A stretch of 64,000 bases of DNA from Pomphorhynchus laevis (taxonomy: Eukaryota > Acanthocephala > Palaeacanthocephala > Echinorhynchida > Pomphorhynchidae), in NCBI GenBank assembly GCA_012934845.2, contig WNNJ02002473.1, forward strand, positions 1 through 64,000. The letters are read 5' to 3'. Positions 12,501 through 27,500 of the stretch are shown here, piece by piece. The translations under genes and the position numbers were made by a program. Numbering within the stretch: position 1 is the first letter of the stretch; each line of letters begins with the position of its first letter. The notes beneath the pieces were generated by a model that worked only from the letters and a program-made list of their open reading frames with translations, did not search any database and was not told the origin of the DNA.

Positions 12501-15500
12501 CGCTAAGAAAAACGATATAAAAAAGGAAACGTAAAATCTCATATACCGTACAACATGTTACATCAGGAAGGATCTTCTTCATAAAATAATGAGTAAAATA
12601 ATGCTTTGGATTTGTGCTTTGGCAGACGAGTAAATCCAATGTCAACTGTTTAGTTAAGATTGGAATAAGATCTATAATTAAAGTATTTGACTTACAATTC
12701 TTTGAATGTATGCGTTACACATTTTATGACGTATACAAAATATAAAAAGCTAAACGAACTGGCGATGGTTTTACAATTTAATCAGGCATTAGTTCGTCAA
12801 GAAAATCTAATTCTTAAAATACATAGTTATTACAGGAACGAAGAAGTAGAAAATATCCTTTATTTGATAAACAAATCTATATTTCGATAGCTCCTGCTAT
12901 CATCGCCAGGATTACAAAAAATGTTGAAGAAGATGTTTACACATTAAATTGTAATCCTGATGATGATATCAGGAGCTATCGAAATATAGAATTTTTATCA
13001 ACTAACAGATAATTTCTGCTTCTTCGTTACTGTAATAACTGTATATTTGAAATGGAAGAAGATTATGGGTTTAGTATTTATTACCTTATAATACACGTAA
13101 CTTATTGGAATAGCATATTTGCTACTAATTCAGTTGCAAATAATCACTTGCTGGATAAGAACCTGAACTAATTAAAGCACATGGAAGCTTCAATATGAAA
13201 TTTTAAATATTTTGGAAGCTATTTGACAATGAATCGTACAAAGCGCAGCGTATTTCTCATAATTAATATTCCAAATCGCATTAGAAAAATAATCGTCTTT
13301 GTTCATTAGTTCAACTTCTTTCAAAGAACATGAACTAATCAAATTACAGATAGAAAACGTTTACCTTCTTAGAAAAAGCAAATAAATTGCTAACTACAAC
13401 TGCAGAACAAATTTTACTTAAATTAATTTCGATTTATCTTCTTAAGAGAAGGTTTCTAGCTTAAGCAAAATTTAATTAAATTAAATAAGAGGATCGAAGT
13501 GTTAAATATACTTAATTAGAAAATATTTTTTGTTATTTTAAAAAAGAATAAAAAGTAAAAAATTCAAGTAAGTATTTTTGAAGGCTAACCATAATTTAAA
13601 CGCATACGATTTTTGCACACATAATATAATTAAGGAATGCATTTCTGTATGCGAAACAGAAAACAACTACGCACTGTGTTTATTAAAAGAAACAATTTTA
13701 AAATTTAAAATAACATTAGAATTAGAAAACTTGACCGAATTTACACATTTTGAACTATAAATTTAATATAACAGTATCATTGATTTGAAAAGCTATGCCA
13801 ATTCAGCTATTTAAATAACAAAAGCAATCGTAAAATATAAAATCAGATTTAGACATTGAAAAACAAAGATTATTATATCGATTATTATATTATTATTTAT
13901 ATTCGAATAAATCATGTTTTTAGAACTAATTCGTGTATTAATAATTCAACAGATTTCGAAATACGAAATTATTATATATTAATTATTTTGCTATTATTGT
14001 GCAAATATGTATACCGTTTTGTCTACTTCTTATCAACATAAAATTTGATTTGATTTGATCTTAATTTGATTGTATGAATATCCCCCTCCAATTATTGTAA
14101 ATTTTGTACATGCAATTTGATTATATGTCTTTCTGTAGGGTTTCTGTGTAGCACATGGAAGCTTCTATGAAATATTTGGGAATCTATCTAACAATGAATC
14201 GTACATAGCGAACCGTTATTTCATCGAAGCATCCTCACGATGTTTCGTCTAGCATCTTGAGGAATTGCTGGTGTCCTTATAGCTATCACAAAAGCAGTCG
14301 AAACGTACCGTAACCACTTCGTCCGAATGACGATATCTGCTGGGTGGTTATTAGGAACTTCTCGGAGTGATACATTAGACTGATGGAGCTGATGATCGAA
14401 GTTTAGTTATTTAGCAGCACATATGGATTAAAAATCAATCGTAGCCAGCTTTGGCTTCTGGACCTAAGTTTCAAGCGATTTTTCGCAATAACAATTTATA
14501 AAATAACACATTCCTTTTGGAATCCTGTAAGAAATTCAGGGCCATCGTAATCAACGTATACGCATTTGTGCATATAAAGAAAAACTAGGTCCACATACGC
14601 AACAAGCCAGTAAAAACGCTTTATGCACCTGAGCTTCGTCTAGAATCGTGAGGAATTGCTGGTGTCTTAACAGTTATCACAAAAACAGTCGAAACGCACC
14701 CTAACAACTTCATCCGACTGAGGATGAGTGCTGGGTGGTTAGGAGCGTCTCGGAGTAATACATTTGACTGATGGAGCTGGTTATCGAAGTACAGTTATTT
14801 AACAGCAAATGTGGATTAAAAATCAATCGTAGCTAGTTTTGGATCCTGGACTACGGTTTCAATCGATATTTCGCACTATAAATAATGTTGTCAATTATGT
14901 AGACTACACTGTATATATTTCATTCCGCACAGCGGACTTATCTTCTATCTTTAGTTATCACAAGAGCAGTCAAAACGAACCGTAACCATTTCATCCGACG
15001 TACTAACAGTTTATACTCAGTTTATTACTCAGTTTATAGATTACTTAGGAAATAAATAATATTAATAATATCATATTTTTTATATTTATTCTAATTTTAT
15101 TTTTATTTTAATAATTAGTGTATTAAAATTTTAAAATTTTATTATTAAAATTTAAATCGAACGATCAATTTTTTTATAGTTTTCAAATATGCAAATTTGC
15201 TTGCTTTTTTATCGAGATAAAAGAGCAAGCGATAAAAGCGTGTAAGCCCGTTATGTCGGGCTTACACGCTTTTATCTAAAATGATATCTCGATATCCAAT
15301 GTATTTTACCACAAAACTGGATAAGGTTTAAATAAATTTTCTACTTCTAGCTTTGGATCCTGGACTACAGTTTCAATCGATTTTCTACTTAAACTTTCTA
15401 CTTCTAAATATAATTACTATATTTTAATATAGTAATTACTATAATATAGTAATTAATATTAATATTAATATAATATTAATATTTAATATACTTTAATATA

Positions 15501-18500
15501 TTTTATATTTTAATATATTTTATAATTACTATATTTTAATAAAAAATAATATAAAATCAGGAATTTCTTCAAAATTCGATTATTTTTATTATTTAAAGTA
15601 ACAATCCAGAAAATTGATTAAAAATGATTTATTTAATTTCCGAATCTAAACTCATCCTTAGGAAACATAAACATTCTTAAACCACGTCAACATTTTTTAA
15701 ATGTAGTTAAAACATTTAAAATAAATCGGTTTTATCTTAGTTTTTAAATTTTCTTTTGTGTTCTTAACAGAAAACGCAAGTGTTTTTAACAGAAAACGCA
15801 AGTGTTCTTCGCAGAAAACGCATTCGAATTTAAAAAATTATAATTCATTAAAATTCAATTTATTTTTGTATAAGGAATGTATTAAAATTCCGATAAAATT
15901 ATAGTAAATTTGAATGTGATTCATAAACGTTTTTAAATTAGCATCAATAATATCCTTACCTGACAGAAATGTTCTTACAATGCTTTGCGTAAGAGTACCA
16001 ACCAGTTGATATATGCGAAAGCGCAATCTAACCTTTTTCATGTTATCATCTTGAGATTGTTTAGAATTATGGCGATTCATACTAAATACGCATGAATAAG
16101 CAAGAAATTGCTTATGTTTTACATTACCTTGTTAGATGCTCAATACTGATTCGAATATTATCAACAGCCATACTTGATATGATATCGTTTTCGGTGAAAT
16201 TGACGTAGTGTATATATGCTTGAAAACCTTGGTAAAACTATCATTTTAGACAGTTCAACGATTATATGTAAAAATACTGTACATTATAGGCTAACATTTA
16301 GCCTGAAATAAATTCACTCGGAAAGATAAATTAAAAACAAAATGTAATATGTCGGTACTATCGAAGTTTATAAATATATTAATTAAACTTTGTATTCAAT
16401 TACAAAAGAAATTGAACGTTGAAACCAAAAAAGTAGTATTTGACATAATCATAAATCATAATCATACATATCTTGTAACCGACTATAGAATCACAAGTCA
16501 AACTATAATATCATTATTAGAAAAACAATTTCAACAATTTTAGTTATAATAGGAGAATAAAGGATAAAAACTGAACAATGTTTCAGTATTAGGGAAGCAC
16601 AATTCGTAATCTCCATCTACCAAAAGTAGCCTAGACCCTAAAAATCTCTGATGTAGTGTGATTATTTAGACGCCTACTGACAATCAAATAATAAAGAGCT
16701 TTTAAATAATATTATTTATAGAATGAAACCAAAGAAACGAGAATTTATTCGATAAAAATATTCAGTTCAATATTGTCGCTATCATAATCAGGAACTATAC
16801 AATAGTTCCTAATGATGATAGCAGCAGCTATTGAAATATTGAACTGAATATTTTTATAGAATAAATTCTTGTTTATTTGGTTTCATTTTATAAATAATTA
16901 CAATTAAAAGAAACAAAATGGATATTTTCAAACAAATATAATAATATAATAATTATTTATAATTATTTAAATAAATTTGAATTAATAATAATTTATATAA
17001 ACATAACGATTACCCGCAAATGGGTCTGAAAATATTCAGTAATAAAATTCTTCACGAAACAATAAATTTGCTAACTGAAGTTTGGTACGTTAATCTTACA
17101 GCTCTTGCATACATTGATGCCATTTTTGCTAATTTAAAACCAACAGTTGATCTAAATTTCTTAATGCTATCACCATAACTTTCCTCTGTACTCGTTGTAA
17201 AGTTATTATTCGTTTTATGACTTTATCGGCAATTTTACCAAATCCTCTATTGGATGCAAGCAAAATCAAATAAAAGTAGAGCGCTCAAAACGAGATATTC
17301 GTTTATCGTATTTAGCTATTTTCCGCTTCTCGTGATATTGGAATAGATTAGAGTATTATAATTATTTATAATACAATTATTAATTACTTAATAATTATAT
17401 AAAATTATATAATATATAATTTTATATATTATATAATATATAATATATATAATATATTATATAATATATAATATATATAATATATTATATATAATTTTAT
17501 ATAATATATAATTATATTATATAAAATTATATAATATAAATTATATTAAATTATTAAATAATTTTTAAAATTCCAAGGACTATCAGAAAATTTCAGAATT
17601 TTGTGAAGATGCTAGTAGTATAATTATATACTAGATATACTAATACATCTATATATTATATGCTACTAATATATAAAGAACTTAATTATTGAAAACAGAA
17701 GCTAAACTTGCCTTTTATAATTATTTAATAATTATATATAATTATTGTGAAATATTATTGCAAAATAATTATTTTACTTTTAATAATTAAAAGACTGCAC
17801 ATTCAATCATCTAAATAAATTAGGTTCCATTAATTACAATTAAAGATAAATTTCAATTAAAATAAACAAAATGCCTACTTTCAAAAATAGGCATTTTTCA
17901 AAAATAGCATACATTCTCGTATATATAACCGAACTTTATTCCGAACAAAGCAATTGATTTTTCTAAGAACTATAAATAATTACAATTAAAAAAATGAATA
18001 GAAAAATAAAAAAGAAATAAAATGAAAATTAAAAAAAAACAATACTTTTCATGTCGTAAATATTACCGTCAGTAAAGGAACGAGATTGCAATTTAGAACA
18101 TACAAGTTTAATTTGAGGAAATATACATGTTCGCTTCTATGAAATGTTATCAACTTCAAATATTTACTTTCTTTAGTGGAATTGACAAAACAATCGAAAT
18201 GCCTATATTACATTTCTTTCGTTAAATGTAATCAAACACAAATAATTAAAGGGTAATTTCGTATTAATATTATCAGCTGGATTCGTCCTATCCTTATCCA
18301 ATATTTTATCAAATATTAATAATATATATATTATTATCGGTACGATATGTGATGTACAATATAAACAACAGATCACATTTTGAAATTTTTATTTTATCTC
18401 AATATACACCTGCATATATAATCACTGAAGAATTAAAGCATAACATAATTATCAATTTAAATAACATTATCTAAAGCGCGTAATATTTAGAGTTTCTATA

Positions 18501-21500
18501 AAATAAATTTAAAAAGCTATTCAAAACGTCATAACCAGATTTTAAAATATTTCTAATTGTGATTTTATTAAATTAAATTTATTTAAATCAAATAAAATAG
18601 AAATCAGGGAAAATTTAATTTTACATATGTAATTATATTATAAAAAAGTGTAAATTGAAACAAAATTAATAAAAATTATATAATAAAATAATATTAAATT
18701 ATTATTTATTATTAATAATATTATGTAATATATTATGATAGTAATATTATGAACATATATCAAAATTATTTATTATTAATTCAAAATTAATAATAAATAG
18801 GAATAAAATTTATAACTTATTAAAATCTGTACATATCAAAAATCTGATAAGTCTGTCCAACCGAAATCATTAAATGCTTAGATGGATAATTGAAATTACA
18901 ATATAATAAAATTAAATTGAATTTGTTTAATAATTTTCAATATGTGAACTTACACATAACGCAAACAGCATTAATCGAGATTTGATCGGAATTTATCCAA
19001 CTCTTCTTAAAAAGCCTTTGAAATATTAAAATTACTGCTGACTCTGCACATCTTTCCATCTCAAATTTGGCGTTATTGTTTAACTGCCGAAACACTATCA
19101 AAACACAAGTCGATGATATCAAACAATAATACGACGAAAAAATTGGATATTAAAAAATAAAGCATTAAGATTTTATCTTAAGTAAAAAATCATGAGCTGC
19201 ATCAGTAGTTGGAAAATTTATTTATAATTATTTATTAAATAATTATAAATAATAAATTATTGTTATAAGATTTTTTATAATTTATATCGAGTTAAAATAA
19301 AAAATTGAAATTTAAAATAAAATTTAATAAATTGACAACAATAAACCAAAACTTAATTAAAACAATTTTTTATTTTTTACTTACAATTCTTTATATTATG
19401 TATATTACGCCATATATTATTTATATTATTCTTTATATTACGCCATAAATATGGCGTAATATAAATAACACAAATATGGCGATGAATTTTAAGCATTAAA
19501 ATTTGCATTGAATTAAATATTTTACTTGGTATTAATGCATATGAACAAACAACGACAAATGTCAAAGTTTCAATACCTAAATTGTATTATTTTCAGAAAA
19601 AATATTAAATATTAAAAAATATTAAATATTAAAAAATATTAATATTATAGTATTATAATAATATTATAATGCTATAATATTAATATTAAAATATTAATAT
19701 TATTATATTAATATTAATATTATTTATAAAATGTAAAGCACAATTGATCGATCAGCCTCTAATTCTAGCTGAGGACCCGATTAGCCCGCGGGCCGGCGGT
19801 TGTCCATATGATAATCATAGATAATTACAGATAATCATAGATGAAGCCTCGACCAGAATAAAAGATTGGAGAGCTGAAGCAGCCGAAACAGTAAATCACC
19901 AATAACAAAATCGTCACGATGAAAAATAAATTATATGTATATAACATAATAAATTAATATTATAATATTATTAATATTATAAATATTTGCCAAAATATAA
20001 GATACAGTTTTATTTAATTATGAAAGTATTGGAGTAATTTTAAGCGGCAAAAATTGCTTAAATAGAAGAATACAACATTGAATTCTTTGAAAACATTTAA
20101 GATTCATTATTTAAATAATTTTGATCTTTAAACTTTTAATTTTGGGGCAGCATTGACGAAACATGGAATGATTTTATTAATTCTCGTACTTTGCATGCAG
20201 AAAATTGCTAAATTCATCAGAAAATATTAAAAAATACTAAAAAAAACCTCCCACTTGCACCATAAAAACAACTTTATCTTCAAATTGATAATATCACAAT
20301 ATAATTGATAATATCAACATTTTATTAATATAAAATTTATATAATATACAACATTTTATTCATGATATTAATGATATTACTATGATATCATTATTAACAC
20401 AATATCAGCGGAAATTGTTCGCCATATGGAAGAGGTAATAAATATAATCACAAAAAAATATCATTTTCATACATGCGCTATTTGGAATGCATCGATATTT
20501 CGAAAGATTTGAAATTATGTTTAATGAGGCACTAACACGTGCTAGCTGATCAGCATTATCAGTGAGCCATCCTATAGCAAAATTGAATAACTCCTAAAAG
20601 TAAAGTAATCGATTAAAACGTTTGTGAGATTAATATAATTGATACTGATTAATAAATCTTAATATTTAAATATTTATAACTTTGTATTTGTGATATACCT
20701 TGTGATAACTTTGTATTTAAGTCATTATTGTCTTATTAAAATAAATGACCTTTCAGTAATTGATACGAGCCAAATCACCACGGATAAGTGGTTACTGATT
20801 ATACGGGTTTATTCTGATTTAATGCAAGTGGCCGAATTACATAATGCCATTTTTCCATAATGGCATTACATGATGGCATTTTTTTCATTCAAATTCAATT
20901 TTACGAAATAATTTATAATATAATTTAAGTAATTTAATTTGCAGATAAAATGATCTCAGATCAATTGTCTCCCTGCAGAAGCTAACGAATGGACTTTTCA
21001 AATCCTTAATTTTTACTTTTAATATATTTTTAGTGATTTCAGCAATTTTTTGAATCGATTTTAGCAATTTAATTTGCAAGTAAATAATTCAAAGCGTAAT
21101 TTGCATTAGTATACAATCATAAAAACATATTTTAAAACAAGCTTTAACTTATTTTTACAAATCAACATTTTGATGTAACGTTTTTTCTATATAATCAAGT
21201 TTGACTTACTTCAGTAATATGTAATGGAGATCTGTCTGAACTGGCTAGTGCAATACAAGAAAATGTGTATCGTACATTGTCCATACATGTCTGACTGCTA
21301 ATAGAACTGGAAGACTGAAGCATGTCAAAGTTGGTTCTAAAATAACTGTATCCTTTGTCAGGTAAAGAGTTAGAGATTGCAAGAAGACATTGCATAGCTG
21401 AGTATCTCTGAATCTTATTCATACAGGCCAACGAGATCCAATGCACAAGTCCTGCAAACTTTTAAATAAAACAACATTGCTTTTAAATAATAAAATTTCT

Positions 21501-24500
21501 ATACCTAATGAGTCATCATCTGTTATTACTTTTATTGCACTGTCAATGTCTAAGATAATCCGATGTAGTAACCGAAGAATAACATTAATTTGATTGTGAT
21601 TGTTGTGAGCAATAGGGCTATCTGAAAAATATAAAATAATTTGATTTAATTAATTAATTTAAATTAATTCTAAATTTAATTTGTAAATATTAAATGCATA
21701 CAAATATCGAATACATTTTATTCGTTATTTGAGTGAATATTTGTAGACATTTATATACTACAATTTATAAAACTTAATCACCAAAATTCTTTCTTCTCAA
21801 AAAAATTGTTTGATTTAAATAAATAAAACTATAATATTATACTATATTATCATCAAATATTGTTAGCATTTTATTAAAAGTTAAGCTAAATTGAGTTTGA
21901 TTACTAATTTAATTAACATTTTGTTAACTAAAATGTCAAATTTGTTTTTAGATATGCTGACCAAATATACTAGACCACTTTTCTACAAAACTAAATGCCA
22001 AATGAGACAAGTCGCAACAAATTGCCAAATGAGACAAGTCGCAACACCAAAACACATTATTTAAGCAGCTTTTAAAAAGGTCATTTATATTATTTTATAT
22101 CTGAAAGCAAAACAGATAATTCTTTAATTGTTTTTTGTTTTGGCAAATAATTATTGCTGCGTTTCCACAAATAAAATATCATCACTAAACAATAATAAAA
22201 TAATTAGTAGCGTTTAAACATTGCATGGAAGCCTATGTAATAGAAAACAAAGTTTTGTTTCCGATCGCAGCGGATAGTGAAATATAAACATACTTTAGTG
22301 TTTTATTGATCTACCTTGAATTCAAAAAATTAATAAATGGATCAATATCAGATATTTTAATATATGATATATTTATTTTTTATTATATTAAGAAAATGAA
22401 ATTAAGATTATATAAACAATGGCACATCGCATAATATACGTCAATGGAAATGTTCTCGGATTGATTCAAAATTGGTTTTATATTTTACATTATAAAAAAG
22501 AAAAGAATTATAATATAAGCGGAAAGAACTAACGAAATAAGTTGGCCCGTAACAATTATATTTTAAATAAAAATCTAAAATTTTTATTAACATTAATCTT
22601 GTAAAAATGTAAGAAACTTTAAACTAACAAAATAAAATTATTAAATATTAAAAATTATTGAATAATTAATTTGTTCTTCTAAATAAACTAAAAATTACAA
22701 GCAGTAAATAAAAAAGTATCTATTAAAAATGTTTATACTTATTTTAATTTATACTTTAAATTACAAATTTTGCCTGGTAAAATGGTCTATCAGTAGGTGA
22801 TACTTGATTTGTTACTGAGTCGACGTAGCCTAGCATGCTTTTCGCTCATTGATAAAAACCAGAACAGGAACCGCAATTATTCCTTAGTAAGTAATTATAT
22901 AAGTGCTCCAATTTTTACTGTCTTTTAATGTAAAAAAGTCATCTTTTTAGATACTTTTGAACTTTCTAAGTATACAAAAATTTTAACTTTTATATTAAAA
23001 AACTTATATTAATTTATATTTTAACTTTTCAAGTATAAATCTTTTAACTTTACTTTTTTATAAAAAATAAATATCAAATTTACAGATTATTAAGTTTTAT
23101 AAAATGTAAGAAATTTTAAACTAACAAAATAAAATTATTGAATATTAGAAATTATTGAATAATTAATTTATAAATAAAAAAGTAAATAAATAAAGTAAAA
23201 CAAAAAGTAAAGAAAAACAGTAAATAAAAAAGTATCTATTAAAAATGTTTATACTTATTTTAATTTATACTTTAAATTATGAACAAAATTTGCGATTTAT
23301 AATTTCATTTTAAAAAATTAAATAAAAAGATACTGTTGATATTATCGACACAATGTTGGCAAGTAAATAACCATTAAATTTTCCAACATAATCATCGAAA
23401 TCGGAAATACATTTATTAAATTATATATTTCACTCGCTTCGACTTTGTATTTATAAAAAAAAGTTAAAATTTTTTATACAAAATTTTTTTAACTTTTCAA
23501 GTATAAATCTTTTAACTTTACTTTTTTATAAAAAATAAATATCAAATTTACAAATTATTAGTTTTACGATAAAATAAATGTTTTATCCTTTACTTTTAGA
23601 TAAAAGTATTAGTCGTTAAATTATAGCTTATGACATAATATTTAAATTTTATACAATATTTCTTTGTAATCCCTTTCTTAATATTTAACCGAATACATCA
23701 CAATTTAGCAATTACCGTCGGTAGTATGAGTTGTAACGCTAGTAGCTGCAAGTATTTCCACAAGATATTTGGCTGCCGAAATTAGATTTTTCTCTCCGAG
23801 CCAGCTATCAGTGAATGCTATAAAGGTTGACAAACAAATATCTTCGTCTTGGCAGAGCAGATCTAACGTATTAATGAAAAAAGGTTTCATATGTAATTCA
23901 AGCCAATGTTTGTCAAGCCTCTTCACACATTGTATAATCACCTACACGCAAAATTTAAATTCAAAATTATCTTTTAAATTCAGCTCATAACTAAATAATT
24001 TTGTTACGGTAAAATAATATTACGATAATATAATAATATTATGATATTATTATATAATAATACTATATATTATATATAATATATTAAATATCATATAATA
24101 CTTATTATGGTGATATTAATTTTTACATTTTTTACATAATATTTTGGAATTTGTTACTCAAATTCGAGTAAAATATTTTTTGGAATTATTGAATTTCAAA
24201 AAATTATTATATTGATATAATAATATCAATATCATAAATTATTATAATAAATATAAATATATCATAAATATTATGATAAAATAAATATAACAATTATTTA
24301 TTTAATTTAATACATTTACTACATTAGCTCAACAGAGCAAATCAATTAAATCAAGTTAATCAACAGATCTCCATTAATCAACGGAGATTGAAATAATTAA
24401 ATTTACCCAATCCAATAATAAAATATAAAATTTTTATCTAATTCATTTAAATTTATTTATTCGTTAAATATATATTAATATTTATATATAATATATATAA

Positions 24501-27500
24501 TATATCTATATTAATTAATTTATTCAATTAGTAAAGAAAAACATAGCGTAAATTACCTGATATACATTGATGTTTGTTCTATCATAAAATAAAATAAAAT
24601 ATTAATAAAATAGAACTTTTGCTAGATTAAATCTTAATAAAATTTAAATTTAATAAAAACAAATTTTAATAAAATCGAAATTTAATAAATGTTATTTTAA
24701 TAAATTGTTTAAATTTATTAATTTATTGAATTTGATATTTTATCAAATTATAACAAAAATTAAAATTTATGAATACTGATCCTCTAAAGATTAAGTTTTT
24801 ATATTTTATTAACTTTGAAAAAAGAAATTATTGCTTTCATAATTATCTCACGGTACTTTAATGACTGTAAAAACCTTGTACTCAAAATCAACTATCAAAG
24901 TAGAATGTCTCAAATCATAATTTTATGATTTTTATTTTTCATGTAAAATATATGAAAATATAAAAATATTTATAGTATATAAAATATTGTTATATAATGC
25001 TAGAATATACAATATATATTTTAAATATATTTTTAAAATATATTTAATATATATTTAATATATTATCACAAACTCTTCCATGTAAGCAATATAACTTTAC
25101 ACAAACTTTATCGAGATTGTAAATTTAAAAAACCTTCAAAGAAATGGATATTTCTAATAAACATTTAAAATTGAAATTGGGCCTAAACTGTTTTGGAATC
25201 AATTTTTATCTTATAAATTATAATCTAATTTAAAAGCATGCCTTGTATTTTTCACATGATGTACAGCAAAAATATAATGAACATAAAATAATTAATTATT
25301 AACAAATAAATAAATTATTATTTTTTAAATGAGAGTATCGCAAATGAATTCCTTTAAACAAATAAATAAAACTCTAACGCGTACCTTTCCGATGTTGTCC
25401 GTACTATTTAAAGTTTGCTTCGGCATTATCCGCTTGATTGCCAGTGGTGGTTTTGTAAGCTCTTCTATTGATTTGAATAGCATATTACTATCCACTTAAA
25501 ACGTTGTTTATATACGTTAAACAGGGTTAACAAAAAGTATACCCTCTTTTACTTTCCGTATAACATGTATTCTTATTATGCCTGCAGCAATTAGTCTGCC
25601 TATTAGCTGACCTGCTAATTGATTGTCGGTAGATTGAAATTGTAAAATGGCGTTGTATGCAACTCTGCACTGCTTATATATAATATCATTAGAATCAGTG
25701 TAATCTAACAACCGAATAGATAGCTAAAGTCACATAATTTAATTTATCATTAAATTATTTATTTTAGCAAATAGACCATAACCTTAAAATAAAAAACCTT
25801 CAATCCGTCTAAGTGTTCACTTATGTGAACAAATACTTAACAAATGCTAACTGTTTTATATTTTAATTTATAGCAAAACGAGAAGCTCTAATCTTGTCAT
25901 AAACATTTCGCAATTTATTTTTGGTTAACAATTGATCCACTTACGGTAGAACAACTGAATCACTTAAGAAACCAGATCAGCTAACTGATTCTACGTATTT
26001 TATATTATTTATAAATTAAAAAAATGCTAAATAAAATTCAAATAATTAAATAATAAATAATTATAAATAATTAATAATTGTTATGTAAGATTTTATCTGA
26101 TAAATGCTGCCTGATAATTTGCTAGATAAGTATAGAAATGCAAAATAAATCGTATATGACGGGTTTCAACATGTTTCAATTAGTTAAATACAAACTGTGT
26201 ATGAATGTTACCTGATTTTATATCTGCTAATTCAGGGGATATAAAATGAACTATATATTCATATTTCTTCTTTGCAAATTTAAAATGCGTATCAGCTACT
26301 GTCTTTTTAATACGCTCATCAGAAAATGAAAAGAAAAATCAGAAAAACATCATAAATTGTTCTGATGATACCAGTAGTATGTAGCGAAGTATCAAAAACA
26401 TGCTTTTAATTAATTAAGAAAATTATTGAATTTAATTAATTAAATTTTTCTAGATTAATTAGAATAGTAATTTAACTATTTATAGCCGCTGCTGACTTAA
26501 ACTCGTTACATTCTTTATAATATCTTATAAAATAAATAATTAAAGCACTCAAATCGAGAAGTTTAAACGTCTTTACAATTACTTAGTTCATTTAAAAATG
26601 TAAATGCCACCATATCGGAATTTAATATCAATTAAATTGTATTAATTAAATAAATTTATGAATTAAATTGAATATCGGTAATTAATATGAATAAAATTGA
26701 TCATTAATAATCGACACGGAAAAATTGATCTTTTTAATTTAAACAACTAGTTCATGTAATTTTAAACATTGAAAAATTAATAATTTAAATAAATTAAAAT
26801 TAATTTTTAATAAATTAAATTAATTTTTAATAAATTAAAAATTACAATGCAACATATTGCAAAATTAATAAATTTTGTGTACTTTGGTCTATAGTTATTT
26901 TACATAATTCACTCATTGTCATTAATAAAACCCAAACTCTATTTTTTAATAAGCGGTTTTAAAAATCGGTTTTCGGTTAAAACTAAAGATTGGAAATGAT
27001 TTAATAAGGTGACGTTGCGGTCAAGGTTTATATAGGGTAAAATCACAAACAAAAAAATTATTTGTTTAATGCGGCCTCTATGAGGAACGATGCATTTTAA
27101 AGTGGCCTTCATGAATACAAAGGTTCCCCTCCTCTAATATATTGCAAAATTAACAAACTTTGTGTACTTTGAACTAGTAAAATATACACAAAAACATTAA
27201 TTACCCGGATAAGACAAATTCGTAAAATTTCAAAGGCAATTACCTCACAAGCGTTATAAATTTCCTGATAATTACTTGATCTCATTGATTGTAATGTGCA
27301 ATTAAGTAAAGATGCTAAGCATCTGTCACTGATCAATACGTCTGCATTGCATTCAAAGCATTTTATTACGTGACTCCGAAACATCTAATCAGAGAGATGT
27401 TTAAATTCTTAAATAATAACTATTAGTAATTGCCTTTCTGCGTTTAAATATTTGCAACAATGCCGTAGATATGGCGTCTGCGTTCACTTTCAAAATAGAA

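Noticed and set aside
14300-14320. Hammerhead-like GTCGAAACG in the SINE-like repeat
   Set aside because: No CTGATGA partner at the right distance. Only a weak resemblance.
16349-16543. 64-codon plus-strand frame with ATG and stop
   Set aside because: Protein-like composition, but no splice context, no motif and no second copy. It may be chance in AT-rich DNA.
17390-17550. TATATA-rich stretch as promoter or origin
   Set aside because: Simple-sequence DNA of this kind occurs throughout the window, so it has no specific meaning.
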